Source: an uncultured Albidovulum sp. (GTDB taxonomy: Bacteria; Pseudomonadota; Alphaproteobacteria; Rhodobacterales; Rhodobacteraceae). From it: 64,000 bases of DNA. Under the pieces are notes generated by a model. The model worked only from the letters and a program-made list of their open reading frames with translations, searched no databases and was not told the origin of the DNA. The stretch lies in assembly GCA_913064775.1 (NCBI GenBank), contig CAJYAD010000006.1, positions 62,001 to 126,000 of the forward strand. The letters run 5' to 3'. Positions 8,627-22,164 of this stretch are shown here, one piece after another (the stretch's first letter is position 1; each line of letters starts with the position of its first letter). Both the position numbers and the translations under genes were made by a program.

Positions 8627-9955
8627 TCAGCGCGCCAGCACCAGCTCGGCCCGCAGCCCGCCCAGGGCACTGTCGCCCAGCAGCAGCCGGCCGCCGTGGC
8701 TATGCGCGGTGTCGGCGGCGATCGACAGGCCCAGCCCGACCCCGCCGCCCTGGTTCGGATCGCGCGCCTCGTCGAGACGGGTGAAGGGCCGCAGCGCCTC
8801 CTCGCGGCGCGCCTCGGGGATGCCGGGGCCGTCGTCCTCGACCACGATGCGCAGCAGGTTCGGCGCCAGCGCCACCTCCACCTCGGCGCGGCTCCCGTAG
8901 CGCACCGCATTGCCCACCAGATTTTCCACCGCACGGGCCACCGCCTGCGGCCGCAGCTTGGCGCGCGCGATCTCGCCCTCGGGCAGATCAAGGGGCTTCA
9001 GCGTCACCTCCTGCCCGGCGCGGCGCGCGTTCTCGACCACATGGGCGACCAGATCGAGCGCGTCGACCTCGGTGACCTCTTCCATCGCGTCGCCGCGGGC
9101 GAAGGACAGGAAGGCATCCAGAAGCCGTTCCATATGCTCCACATCGCGCAACAGCGCCTGCGCCTCCTCGTCGTCCTCCATCAGCGCCAGGCTCAGCTTC
9201 ATCCGGGTCAGCGGCGTGCGCAGATCGTGGCTGACGCCCGACAGCATCAGGGTGCGCTGCTCGATCTGCCGCTCGATCCGGGCGCGCATGTCAAGAAAGG
9301 CGCGCCCCGCTGCCCGCACCTCGATCGCGCCGCGCGGCCGGTAGGGCACGGTGCGGCCCTTGCCGAATTCCTCGGCCGCGGCGGCCAGCCGGGTGATCGG
9401 GTGCAGCTGATTGCGCAGGAACAGATAGGCGATCAGCGTCATCAGCGCCGAGGTGAAGATCATCAGCACCAACAGCTGATGCGGATTCGACGCCGACACC
9501 CGATAGCGCGAGAACACCACCCGCATCGGCCCCCAGCTTGTGCCGATCAGCATCCGCACCTCGCGCGAATTGCTGTAAAGATCGACGCCGCGCACCCGCG
9601 CCAGGCTCTTGTCGAGCGAGGTGATCACCTGCTGCCCCGAAAGATCGTAGAACACCCGGCTGTCGCCCGTGGGCCCCGTGGCAGGCAGCTCGACGCGCAT
9701 CTTCAGCGCCCGGCCAAGATCACCGCCCACACGCTGCGCGGCGGCCAATGAGGGCGCCCCATTGACCTCACGCGTGAGATGGGCAACCTCGATGGCGATA
9801 TTGCCCGTCATCTGCCGGGTGACGCCCTCGAAATAGCGCTGGATGATTACCACCGCGACAACCAGTTGGATGACGATCACCGGCAAGATCAGGATCAGCG
9901 CCGCCCTGCCCTGCAGGCTGCGTGGCAGGATGCGTTTGAGAAGCCGCGGTTTCAT
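8627..9955 (-). CDS. EnvZ-type sensor histidine kinase
   Basis: Membrane sensor kinase of 442 residues. It has an N-terminal membrane segment (about residues 19-42), a periplasmic domain of about 110 residues, a second membrane segment (about 160-182) and a HAMP linker. The dimerisation/phosphoacceptor helix carries SGVSHDLRTPLTRMKL with His243. The catalytic domain shows the N box NLVGNAVRYG, G1 DDGPGIP and G2 GGGVGLGLSI. The ATG at 9955 is preferred over a TTG two codons earlier. Kinases of this type normally sit beside an OmpR-type regulator (PetR/OmpR), but here the upstream neighbour is a divergent hydrolase 47 bp away and no response regulator is in reach. The signal is unknown. Confidence 0.85.
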   Translation of the reverse strand: MKPRLLKRILPRSLQGRAALILILPVIVIQLVVAVVIIQRYFEGVTRQMTGNIAIEVAHLTREVNGAPSLAAAQRVGGDLGRALKMRVELPATGPTGDSRVFYDLSGQQVITSLDKSLARVRGVDLYSNSREVRMLIGTSWGPMRVVFSRYRVSASNPHQLLVLMIFTSALMTLIAYLFLRNQLHPITRLAAAAEEFGKGRTVPYRPRGAIEVRAAGRAFLDMRARIERQIEQRTLMLSGVSHDLRTPLTRMKLSLALMEDDEEAQALLRDVEHMERLLDAFLSFARGDAMEEVTEVDALDLVAHVVENARRAGQEVTLKPLDLPEGEIARAKLRPQAVARAVENLVGNAVRYGSRAEVEVALAPNLLRIVVEDDGPGIPEARREEALRPFTRLDEARDPNQGGGVGLGLSIAADTAHSHGGRLLLGDSALGGLRAELVLAR

Positions 9956-10002
9956 GGCCAAACCCTAGCCGCCCGCCGCGCCATTAGAAAGGTCGCAAAG
10001 CG

Positions 10003-10923
10003 ATGCCAACCCCCTTCGATCCCGCCGGCTTCAACCCCGTCCCCGGCCGGTGTGAGACGCTGTCGCCGGGCCTACGCCGGGTGCTGGCGCCGAACCCTTC
10101 GCCGATGACCTTCCGCGGCACCAACACCTTTCTGGTGGGCACCGGCGCGGTCGCGGTGATCGACCCCGGCCCCGCCCTGCCCGACCACCTGTCCGCGATT
10201 CTCGCCGCCCTCGCGCCGGGTGAGCGGATCAGCCATATCTTTGTCACCCATTCCCATGTGGACCATTCGCCGCTGGCGCGCGATCTGGCCCGGGCCACCG
10301 GCGCCCCGGTGCTGGCCTTTGGCGACAGCCGGTCGGGCATGCGGCCCCTGATGCAGCGCCTCGCGGCCCAGGGCGTGACCGGCGGCGGCGAGGGGGTGGA
10401 TGCCGATTTCGCCCCCGATGAGACGCTGGCCGACGGCGCCGTGATCGAGGGCGGCGACTGGGCGCTGCGGGCGCTGTGGACGCCTGGGCATCTGGGCAAC
10501 CACCTGTGCTTTGCCTGGGGCGAGGAGATTTTCAGCGGCGATCTGGTGATGGGCTGGGCCAGCTCGCTGATCTCGCCGCCCGAGGGCGATCTGGGCGCCT
10601 ATATGGCCTCTCTCGCGCGGCTGCGTGCGCTGGATGCCCGGCGGCTGCACCCCGGCCATGGCGCGCCGGTCACCGAGCCTGCCGCGCGGCTGGACGCGTT
10701 GATCGCCCATCGCAACTCGCGCGAGGCCGAGATCCTTGACGCATTGAGCGTGGCGCCGGCGACGATCGAGTCGCTGACGCGAATGATTTACACCGACGTG
10801 GCGCCGCAGCTATTGCCCGCGGCGTCTCGCAACGTCTTGTCGCATTTGATTGATTTGATGGATAAAAACGTGGTGGCGGCCGAGGATACCGCGCTGCTGA
10901 CGTCGCGTTTCCGGCTTGGCTGA
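10003..10923 (+). CDS. MBL-fold metallo-hydrolase (LACTB2-like)
   Basis: A 306-residue metallo-beta-lactamase-fold enzyme. The metal-binding motif HSHVDH gives H83, H85, D87 and H88. Further metal ligands are expected in GHLGNHLCF and in HPGHGAP. The C-terminal 60 residues (HRNSREAEILDALSVAP and following) form the winged-helix-like tail of the LACTB2/Rv2581c-type subgroup. Members include endoribonucleases and thioester hydrolases, so the substrate is open. It is transcribed away from the kinase gene from a very short intergenic space. Confidence 0.85.
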   Translation: MPTPFDPAGFNPVPGRCETLSPGLRRVLAPNPSPMTFRGTNTFLVGTGAVAVIDPGPALPDHLSAILAALAPGERISHIFVTHSHVDHSPLARDLARATGAPVLAFGDSRSGMRPLMQRLAAQGVTGGGEGVDADFAPDETLADGAVIEGGDWALRALWTPGHLGNHLCFAWGEEIFSGDLVMGWASSLISPPEGDLGAYMASLARLRALDARRLHPGHGAPVTEPAARLDALIAHRNSREAEILDALSVAPATIESLTRMIYTDVAPQLLPAASRNVLSHLIDLMDKNVVAAEDTALLTSRFRLG

Positions 10924-11004
10924 TAGCGCCCGGGCGGAAGGTGTGAGATTTTCGCAAAATCCCTCTGGACGCCCCCGAACCCGCTTGCTATATCGCCCCC
11001 GTGT

Positions 11005-11079
11005 TCCGGCGTAGCTCAGCGGTAGAGCAGTTGACTGTTAATCAATTGGTCGTAGGTTCGATCCCTACCGCCGGAGCCA
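11005..11079 (+). tRNA. tRNA-Asn (anticodon GUU)
   Basis: Cloverleaf with acceptor arms TCCGGCG and CGCCGGA, D-arm GCTCAGCGGTAGAGC and anticodon GTT at 11037-11039 in the loop CTGTTAA. The T-arm is TAGGTTCGATCCCTA, and an encoded CCA ends at 11079. It marks the left border of a compositionally different stretch. Confidence 0.95.
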
Positions 11080-11377
11080 AAAATCCCTGATTCATTCGGG
11101 AAAACTGGCAGCCCACAATATCTACTAACAACCCACCGCCTGCTTTAGAAGGCTTTGCAGGCGTCAGGTTGGCGATGCGAGCAACAGGCCAGTTGTAGCC
11201 TGCCTTGAAGAAAGAGCGTCGCTCCGACACGGCAATCAACAGGTCTTCGGACTTTCACGGTCCTTCCAAGGTAAGTTCCTTGAACCGCTTGGAAAATTTC
11301 CAGAACCCGCCGCGGTCGTTTTCTTCACCCTCCTGAATGCCATGTCGATTCTTCGACCTAGGTTTGGTGGCCAGCTA
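11080..11377. other. intergenic stretch after tRNA-Asn, no gene seen
   Basis: About 300 bp of visibly lower GC than the flanks, between tRNA-Asn and the merR-type gene. The short frames across it have no family resemblance, and the longest one runs backwards through the tRNA. I found no attachment-site duplication of the tRNA 3' end nearby. Confidence 0.5.
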
Positions 11378-11806
11378 TCAGCCGACATCGTCGTGGTTGT
11401 CGGCAAGGCATTCCGAATGGTCGCGCAGCACCTCCAGCACCCGGCAATCAGAGGTCGTCCCGCCCCGGCACTCGCCGATCATCCGCTGCAACTCGCGCTT
11501 GAGCGCCTCGAGCCGCGCCATGCGGTTCTCGACCTCGCGCAATTGTCGCCGGGCGATCGAATCCGCCGCGCCGCAGTCGCGGTCGGGATGGTCGGACAGG
11601 TCCAGCAGTTCGCGGATCGCGTCGAGCGGAAAGCCCAGCTGGCGCGAATGGCGGATGAAGGCCAGCCGGTCGAGATCGGCATCGCCATAGCGCCGCTGGC
11701 CGCCCGCGCTGCGTCCCGGTTCGGGCATCAGGCCGATCTGCTCATAATAGCGGATGGTCTGCACCTTGGCGCCGGTGCGCCGCGCCAATGTTCCGATCGT
11801 GTGCAT
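11378..11806 (-). CDS. MerR-family heavy-metal-responsive regulator (CadR/PbrR/ZntR type)
   Basis: A 142-residue MerR regulator. The N-terminal HTH reads IGTLARRTGAKVQTIRYYEQ with the wing GQRRYGDADLDRLAFI, then a long dimerisation helix. Metal ligands are expected at the Cys of DRDCGAAD (about residue 78), GECRGG (about 112) and a C-terminal pair in SDCRVLEVLRDHSEC. This pattern belongs to the Cd/Pb/Zn sensors. It is divergent from the P-type ATPase gene and shares its promoter region, so it should bind there as repressor/activator and switch the exporter on with metal. Confidence 0.9.
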   Translation of the reverse strand: MHTIGTLARRTGAKVQTIRYYEQIGLMPEPGRSAGGQRRYGDADLDRLAFIRHSRQLGFPLDAIRELLDLSDHPDRDCGAADSIARRQLREVENRMARLEALKRELQRMIGECRGGTTSDCRVLEVLRDHSECLADNHDDVG

Positions 11807-11847
11807 GTCGCCCGTTCATCACAGTGAAGAGAAACCTAAGTTTCCCC

Positions 11848-11878
11848 TTGAAGCTATAGTAGCTGTAGCTCTTATCTT
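11848..11878 (+). promoter_or_regulatory. MerR-type promoter/operator for the metal ATPase gene
   Basis: The -35 TTGAAG (11848-11853) and -10 TATCTT (11873-11878) are separated by 19 bp, the long spacer that MerR proteins untwist. The spacer carries an imperfect dyad, AGCTATAGT-A-GCTGTAGCT (7 of 9 arm positions match). The start codon of the ATPase is 40 bp downstream. Confidence 0.75.
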
Positions 11879-11917
11879 GTCGGCTGTCGAGAAACCGAAG
11901 CGGAACAAGGGCAGCTG

Positions 11918-14134
<2,217 letters not shown>

Positions 14135-14295
14135 TGTCGTGTCTCAGGCGCTGCCGCGCGGGCCCTTCCGCCTTCAGCGAAACCGCGCGCCAGCCGCCGG
14201 GGACCGCTATACAGGTGGCGCCGCCGGTGGACGTGCCCCGATTTCGTCGAGCGGATGCGTGCCGAACTGCCCGCGGGACAGGTGGATCACCGACA

Positions 14296-14466
14296 AGGCA
14301 GGTGACACGGGTAGCGCGCAGCTGGGCGGGGCTGCGCAGCTTCGCGCCCGACCGCACCCCGGTGGTCGGCTACGACCCGCAGCAGGAGGGCCTCTTCTGG
14401 CTCGCCGGTCAGGGCGGCGACGGCATCCAGACCGCGCCGGGCCTCTCGGCGCTGACCCCCAAGTGA
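14296..14466 (+). pseudogene. C-terminal remnant of a FAD-dependent D-amino-acid/glycine-oxidase-like enzyme
   Basis: The translated stretch RSWAGLRSFAPDRTPVVGYD, followed by GLFWLAGQGGDGIQTAPGLS, is the conserved C-terminal FAD/substrate region of DadA/glycine-oxidase family proteins. About 55 residues remain. There is no dinucleotide-binding N-terminus upstream, where the zntA end abuts, and the normal C-terminal helix is cut short. The sequence between zntA and the remnant (14135-14295) encodes nothing recognisable. This looks like a gene truncated when the metal-resistance pair arrived, or by a later deletion. Confidence 0.7.
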
Positions 14467-14529
14467 GGCCGCGTAGGCCCCGACGACAGATAATCGGGAT
14501 GATCAAGGCGCAGGGTTCAAGCCTTAAGC

Positions 14530-14549
14530 AATTGATCCGGGGATCAATT
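14530..14549. repeat. perfect 9-bp inverted repeat in an AT-rich spot
   Basis: AATTGATCC and GGATCAATT flank a GG spacer, in the 270-bp gene-free stretch between the oxidase remnant and the MHYT regulator. It could be an operator or the scar of a mobile element end. The rest of 14467-14732 shows nothing else. Confidence 0.4.
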
Positions 14550-14732
14550 AAAGCGCCGAACGGGCTGTCGACCGCCGCGGTGTGCCGCAGGCATGGCCGC
14601 ACGAAAGGCGATTTTGGGGGCTACTGGCCCTGACCGAACCAAGCCCTTCCATGATCGCCTCTCTGTGCTAGTCTCCATCCCGTACCTTGGGAGGCTCCGC
14701 CGCGGCGGAGAGGGAGCGCAAGGGAAACGGGG

Positions 14733-15965
14733 ATGCTCGACTTCAGCTATAATGTGGGCCTTGTGCTCGCCTCGATCGCCATTTCGATGATGGCGGCGTT
14801 CACCGGATTGTGGCTGACGCGCGGCCTGTCGGCGATGACCACCGGGATGCGGCAGCTTCGCATCGCCATGGCCGCGATCGCCTTGGGCGACGGCATCTGG
14901 TCGATGCATTTCACCGCCATGCTGGCGGCCACCCTGCCGGTGCCGGTCTCCTATGACGTGCTGACCACGCTGGCCTCGTTGCTGATTGCGATCCTGCTGT
15001 CGGGGCTAGCGCTGCTGATCCTGCATTTCGGGCGCCGGACGCCGGCCCATCTGGTTGTCGCCGGGCTTGTGCTGGGGCTGGGCATCCTGGTCATGCACTA
15101 CACCGGCATGGCGGCGATGAAGCAGTACCGCCAGGTCTATTCGGTGCCAAGCATCGCCGCCGCCGCGGTGCTTGGGCCGATCATGGGAACCGCCGCGGTG
15201 ATGACGGCCTATGGCCGCCGCAGCCGCCGCAACCTGCTGCTCGGCACGTTGCTGCTGGGCTCGACCGTTGTCGTCGTGCATTTCACCGCGATGGCGGGCA
15301 CCCGCATCTACAGGATCGGGGCGGGCACGGGACTGTCGCCGATGTTCGACAATCAGGAACTGGCGCTGGTGGTGCTGCTGAGCGCCTTCATGATCTGCGG
15401 CGCCTTCCTCCTGACCGGCGCCACCTTCGTCGTCGCCCCGGCCGAGCCGCCCGGCAAGGCCCCGAGCGAGGCCCCGAACGAGGTGCCGCACGAGGTGCCG
15501 CACGAGGTACCGAATAGCGCCCCGAGCAAGGACCCGCCACCGGCCAATGCCGCCGCGACCGCCACGGGCGGAGAGGCGCGCAAGGACATGCTGATTGCCG
15601 CCGCGGCCCATGCCGTGGCCGGGCCGGGCCGCGGCGTCCGCGTTCCGATCGAGCGCCGCGGCCATACCGAATTCGTTGACGGTGCCGAGATCGCCGTCCT
15701 CAGGGCCGAGGGGCATTACACCATCGCCTATTGCTGCGAGGACAAGTTCTTCTGCCCGTGGTCGATTTCCGAGGCCGAGCGGCGACTCACGGATCATAGC
15801 TTCCTGCGCGCGCATCGCAGCTATCTGGTCAATCTGACGCGCGTCTCCGCGTTCGAGCGCCACCGCGATGGCGGCATCTGCCTGTTTTCCGGCATCCGGC
15901 TGCTGGAACGCGTACCGGTCAGCCGCAATCGCGTCGCCGCGCTGCGCGAGGCGCTGGCCATCTGA
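14733..15965 (+). CDS. coxC: MHYT-LytTR membrane transcriptional regulator, CoxC/CoxH-like
   Basis: A 410-residue membrane-bound regulator. The N-terminal 230 residues are an MHYT sensor domain with seven helices and the repeated metal-ligand motif: MHFTAM (about 58), MHYTGM (about 120) and VHFTAM (about 183). A Pro/Glu-rich linker (about 235-280) leads to a C-terminal LytTR DNA-binding domain (VDGAEIAVLRAEGHYTIAY, later FLRAHRSYLVNL). CoxC and CoxH of Oligotropha CO loci have this architecture, and the coxMSL genes follow on the same strand 228 bp downstream. The MHYT domain is proposed in the literature to sense CO, O2 or NO through copper. Symbol by analogy: CoxC and CoxH cannot be told apart here. 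Confidence 0.85.
   Translation: MLDFSYNVGLVLASIAISMMAAFTGLWLTRGLSAMTTGMRQLRIAMAAIALGDGIWSMHFTAMLAATLPVPVSYDVLTTLASLLIAILLSGLALLILHFGRRTPAHLVVAGLVLGLGILVMHYTGMAAMKQYRQVYSVPSIAAAAVLGPIMGTAAVMTAYGRRSRRNLLLGTLLLGSTVVVVHFTAMAGTRIYRIGAGTGLSPMFDNQELALVVLLSAFMICGAFLLTGATFVVAPAEPPGKAPSEAPNEVPHEVPHEVPNSAPSKDPPPANAAATATGGEARKDMLIAAAAHAVAGPGRGVRVPIERRGHTEFVDGAEIAVLRAEGHYTIAYCCEDKFFCPWSISEAERRLTDHSFLRAHRSYLVNLTRVSAFERHRDGGICLFSGIRLLERVPVSRNRVAALREALAI
15480..15515 (+). repeat. 12-bp tandem repeats inside the regulator linker
   Basis: GAGGTGCCGCAC occurs twice in tandem and a third diverged unit GAGGTACCGAAT follows. They encode EVPH-EVPH-EVPN in the linker between the membrane and DNA-binding domains. 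Copy number may vary between strains. Confidence 0.7.
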
Positions 15966-16040
15966 TCGCGTCGCGCCGGTGTCGAAGCCGCGCCCGGGGC
16001 GCTGGCCCCTGCCCTTCGCGTCGCGACAAATCCGCCCTCA

Positions 16041-16093
16041 ATCGCCGTTCGTGCGGACAGATCGCCGTTCGTGAAACTGGCACGCCGTGCATG
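16041..16093 (+). promoter_or_regulatory. triple direct repeat upstream of coxM, probable LytTR-family binding site
   Basis: ATCGCCGTTCGTG is repeated exactly at 16041 and 16061. A third, imperfect copy, CACGCCGTGCATG (9 of 13 identical), lies at 16081, so the period is 20 bp. The inner GCCGTTCGT agrees with the LytTR box consensus at 8 of 9 positions. The first two copies contain TTnnnG, the motif described for the CO-responsive LytTR protein RcoM. The array ends about 100 bp before the coxM start. The adjacent MHYT-LytTR protein is the obvious candidate binder. Confidence 0.7.
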
Positions 16094-16193
16094 AACTGCC
16101 GCATCGCGCCGCCCGCCGGTGGCGTAACCTGACCGGACGCGGCGCCAAAATCCGCCGCGGTCCATTCGATCGGACAGTCAGGGAGGAGACCCG

Positions 16194-17048
16194 ATGATCC
16201 CCGCACCATTCACCTATCACCGGCCGGCCGATATCGCCTCGGCGCTGAAGATCCTCGGCGAGTACGGCGACGATGCCCGGGTCGTCGCGGGCGGGCACAG
16301 CCTGATCCCGATGATGAAGCTGCGCCTAACCGCGATCGACCATCTGATCGACCTTCAGGGCGTCGAAAGCCTGCGCGGGATCCGCGTCTCGGGGCGTGAC
16401 ATCCGCATCGGCGCGATGGTGACGCAGGCGGAAATCCTTGCCGACCGGGCACTGGCCGCGGCGGTGCCGGTGCTTGCCGAGGCCGCATTGCAGATCGCCG
16501 ACCCGCAGGTGCGCAACCTCGGCACCATCGGCGGCAATGTCGCCAATGGCGACCCCGGCAACGACCTGCCCGCGCTGATGCAATGCCTTGACGCGACCTA
16601 CGAGATCGAGGGTCCGGGCGGTCCGCGCGACGTGGCGGCGCGCGACTTCTATGACAGCGCCTATGTGACCGCCCGCGCCGATGACGAGATCCTGCTTGCC
16701 GTCCGCTTTACCGCGCCCGAGGGCGGCGCCGCCTATGTGAAGCAAAAGCGCAAGATCGGCGATTACGCCACCGCCGCCACCGCCGTCGCACTGGTGAAGT
16801 CGGGCGGCAAATGCGCCTCAGCCAGCATCGCGATGACCAACCTCGCCGACACGCCGGTCTGGGCACAGGACGCGGGCGCGGCGCTGGTGGGCACCGATTG
16901 CAGCCCCGCCGCGGTCAAGGCCGCCGTCGCCGCCATGCAAGAGGCGATCTCGCCGGTCGAGGACAACCGCGGGCCCGTCGATTTCAAGCGCCATGTCGCC
17001 GGCAGGCTGCTGGCCGAGGCCATCGCCACCGCCTGGTCGCGGGCCTGA
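16194..17048 (+). CDS. coxM: aerobic carbon-monoxide dehydrogenase, medium FAD subunit
   Basis: The flavoprotein subunit of CO dehydrogenase, which passes electrons from the iron-sulfur subunit to the quinone pool. 284 residues, normal length. FAD-binding motifs are [11 protein letters not shown] (about residues 32-42) and [14 protein letters not shown] (about 111-124). GGGAGGAGA precedes the ATG. It is the first of a tight run coxM-S-L-D-E-F-G, the classic order. Confidence 0.93.
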   Translation: MIPAPFTYHRPADIASALKILGEYGDDARVVAGGHSLIPMMKLRLTAIDHLIDLQGVESLRGIRVSGRDIRIGAMVTQAEILADRALAAAVPVLAEAALQIADPQVRNLGTIGGNVANGDPGNDLPALMQCLDATYEIEGPGGPRDVAARDFYDSAYVTARADDEILLAVRFTAPEGGAAYVKQKRKIGDYATAATAVALVKSGGKCASASIAMTNLADTPVWAQDAGAALVGTDCSPAAVKAAVAAMQEAISPVEDNRGPVDFKRHVAGRLLAEAIATAWSRA

Positions 17049-17061
17049 GAGGGAGGGAAGA

Positions 17062-19970
<2,909 letters not shown>

Positions 19971-19980
19971 GGGTCGCACT

Positions 19981-20013
19981 GGCGGCGGCTCGGGCGGCGG
20001 CTCGGGCGGCGGC
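19981..20013. repeat. short G-rich tandem repeat between coxL and coxD
   Basis: GGCGGCGGCTCG occurs twice, followed by a third partial unit GGCGGCGGC, in the 108-bp gap between coxL and coxD. It could form a G-rich secondary structure that affects read-through into the maturation genes, but that is speculation. Confidence 0.5.
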
Positions 20014-20078
20014 GCAAGGCTGCCGCCCCCGACACCACGTATGCCGCCACGCATGCCGCCCTCATACGGAGCCTGCCC

Positions 20079-20957
20079 ATGAACGCCTGGCGCGACCTGC
20101 AATCGGACCTTGCCACCCGCGGCTACATTGCCAGCGACGCGCTGGCCATGGCGCTTCACCTCGCGCTGTCGCTGGGGCGGCCGCTGCTGCTGGAAGGCGC
20201 GGCGGGCGTCGGCAAGACCGAGGTCGCGACCACGCTGGCCGCGCTGAAGGGCGCGCCGCTGATCCGGCTGCAATGCTACGAGGGGCTGGACGCAAGCCAC
20301 GCGATCTACGAATGGAACTACCAGCGCCAGCTTCTGGCGATCCGCGCCGCGGCCGAGGGCGGCGTGACCGGCCCCGAGGCCGAGGCGCGCATCTTCTCGG
20401 AAGATTACCTGATGGCGCGGCCGCTTCTGCAGGCGCTGCAATCCGAGGTCCCGGTGGTGCTGCTGATCGACGAGATCGACCGCGCCGACGAGGAATTCGA
20501 GGCCTATCTTTTGGAAATCCTGTCCGAATTCCAGATCACCATTCCCGAACTCGGCACCATTACCGCTCGCACGCGGCCCCATGTGATCCTGACGGCGAAC
20601 GGCACCCGCGATCTGTCGGACGCGCTGCGCCGCCGTTGCCTCTATTCCTGGATCGACTATCCCGACCGGCGGACGGAACTGGCAATCCTCGCCGCCCGCC
20701 ATCCCGGCATCGAGACGGCGCTGGCGGGGCAGATCGTCGGCTTCGTTCAGGCCTTGCGCCGGGAAGAGCTGGAAAAGACCCCCGGCGTGGCCGAGATGCT
20801 CGATTTCGCCGCGGCACTTTCGGGGCTGGGGGTGAACGACCTCGCGGCCGACCCCGAGGTGTTGCAGGCCACCCTGGTGACGCTGCTGAAGACCCGGACC
20901 GACTATGCCTCGGTTCCGACCGAGGTGGCGCAGCGTCTGGCGGGACGGGCGGCATGA
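20079..20957 (+). CDS. coxD: CO dehydrogenase maturation AAA+ ATPase (MoxR type)
   Basis: A 292-residue AAA+ ATPase of the MoxR group. Walker A is GAAGVGKT (residues 40-47), Walker [13 protein letters not shown], and the sensor-1 region [19 protein letters not shown]. In Oligotropha, CoxD unfolds or remodels apo-CO dehydrogenase and is needed to introduce the bridging sulfur of the CuSMo centre. Its partner is the von Willebrand-factor protein CoxE, which overlaps it by four bases here. Confidence 0.9.
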   Translation: MNAWRDLQSDLATRGYIASDALAMALHLALSLGRPLLLEGAAGVGKTEVATTLAALKGAPLIRLQCYEGLDASHAIYEWNYQRQLLAIRAAAEGGVTGPEAEARIFSEDYLMARPLLQALQSEVPVVLLIDEIDRADEEFEAYLLEILSEFQITIPELGTITARTRPHVILTANGTRDLSDALRRRCLYSWIDYPDRRTELAILAARHPGIETALAGQIVGFVQALRREELEKTPGVAEMLDFAAALSGLGVNDLAADPEVLQATLVTLLKTRTDYASVPTEVAQRLAGRAA

Positions 20958-22153
20958 GCCCCGCCGCATCCAGCATCACGCGCTTTGCCACCCGCGCCGC
21001 GGGTCCCGCCGACCGGATGGCGGATTTCGCCGCCCATCTGCGGCTGAACGGGCTGCGCCCCGGCGTGGCCGAGACGGCGACCGCGCTCGCCGCGCTCGCG
21101 CTTGTCGCGGCGGCGGACCCGGCCGAGGCGCGGCTGGCCCTGCGCGCGGTCTTCGCCGGGACGCAGGAGGAAAGCCACCGTTTCGACGACCTCTTCGACG
21201 CCTATTGGCGCAATACGCGCCGCGCCCGCACCGGTGCGCCACCCATTCCGCGCGCCCCGAACCCGCGCGCGCGCAACACCCGGCCCGCCCTGCCGCAGGA
21301 CCAGCCCGCCCCCGGCGGTGCGGGCCAGCCCGAGGTGCCCGATGGCGGCGAGGGCGCGGCCGAGACCGGCGGCAAGGGTCGCCTTGTCGCCGCGCGGATC
21401 GAGACGATCGCCCGCACCGACCTGCGCGAATTCGTGACGCCCGAGGCGATCGCCGAGGCCGAAGCCATCGCCACCGCGATCGCCCGGGCGATCCGCGACC
21501 GCCGCTCGCGCCGGCGCCGGGCCGATCGCCGCGGCGCGCAGCTCGACCTGCGGCGCATCGCGCGGGCAAGCGTGGCGACCGGCGGCGTGCCCCTGAAGCT
21601 TTTCCACCGCCGCCGCCCGGACCGTCCGGCGCGGCTGGTGGCGCTTTGCGACGTGTCGGGGTCGATGGGTCCTTACGCGCGGGTCTTCCTGGCTTTTCTC
21701 AAGGGGCTCGTCGCGGCGGATCTGCGGACCGATGCCTATCTGATCCATTTGCGCTGCATCCGCATCACCGACGCCCTGCGCGACCCCGATCCGATGCGCT
21801 CGGTGACCAAGCTGACGCTGATGGCGCAGGGCTTCGGCGGCGGGACGCGGCTTGCCTCGGCGCTGGCGGGCTTCAACCGGGCCCATGCGGCGCGGGCGGT
21901 GGGCGGGCGCAGCGTGGTGCTGATCCTGTCGGATGGCTACGACACCGACCCGCCCGAAAAGCTGGCCGCAGAGCTTGCCCGGCTGAAACGGCGCGGCTGC
22001 CGGATTGTCTGGCTCAACCCGCTGAAGGGGTGGAAGGATTACCAGCCCATCGCGCGCGGCATGGCCGCCGCGCTGCCGCATCTGGACCTCTTCGCGCCGG
22101 CAAACACGCTGGCCGCGCTGGCCGCGCTCGAACCCGAATTCGCCCGTCTCTGA
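20954..22153 (+). CDS. coxE: CO dehydrogenase maturation VWA-domain protein
   Basis: A 399-residue protein with a C-terminal von Willebrand factor A domain. The metal-ion-dependent adhesion site DVSGSM starts at D233, with a later [10 protein letters not shown] threonine and LSDGYDTD. The N-terminal half holds a helical domain followed by a Pro/Arg-rich, low-complexity stretch (about residues 95-125). CoxE partners CoxD and is required for inserting copper into the active centre. The start is taken at the ATGA overlapping the coxD stop. Confidence 0.9.
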   Translation: MSPAASSITRFATRAAGPADRMADFAAHLRLNGLRPGVAETATALAALALVAAADPAEARLALRAVFAGTQEESHRFDDLFDAYWRNTRRARTGAPPIPRAPNPRARNTRPALPQDQPAPGGAGQPEVPDGGEGAAETGGKGRLVAARIETIARTDLREFVTPEAIAEAEAIATAIARAIRDRRSRRRRADRRGAQLDLRRIARASVATGGVPLKLFHRRRPDRPARLVALCDVSGSMGPYARVFLAFLKGLVAADLRTDAYLIHLRCIRITDALRDPDPMRSVTKLTLMAQGFGGGTRLASALAGFNRAHAARAVGGRSVVLILSDGYDTDPPEKLAAELARLKRRGCRIVWLNPLKGWKDYQPIARGMAAALPHLDLFAPANTLAALAALEPEFARL

Positions 22154-22164
22154 AGGAGGATGCG

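Noticed and set aside
11042-11239. A 65-codon minus-strand frame ending in GIEPTTN
   Set aside because: Its C-terminus is the antisense translation of tRNA-Asn, a well-known annotation artefact. The rest has no support.
14139-14295. Possible coding remnant between zntA and the oxidase fragment
   Set aside because: Short pieces such as DFVERMRAELPAG can be read in another frame, but I cannot tie them to a family.
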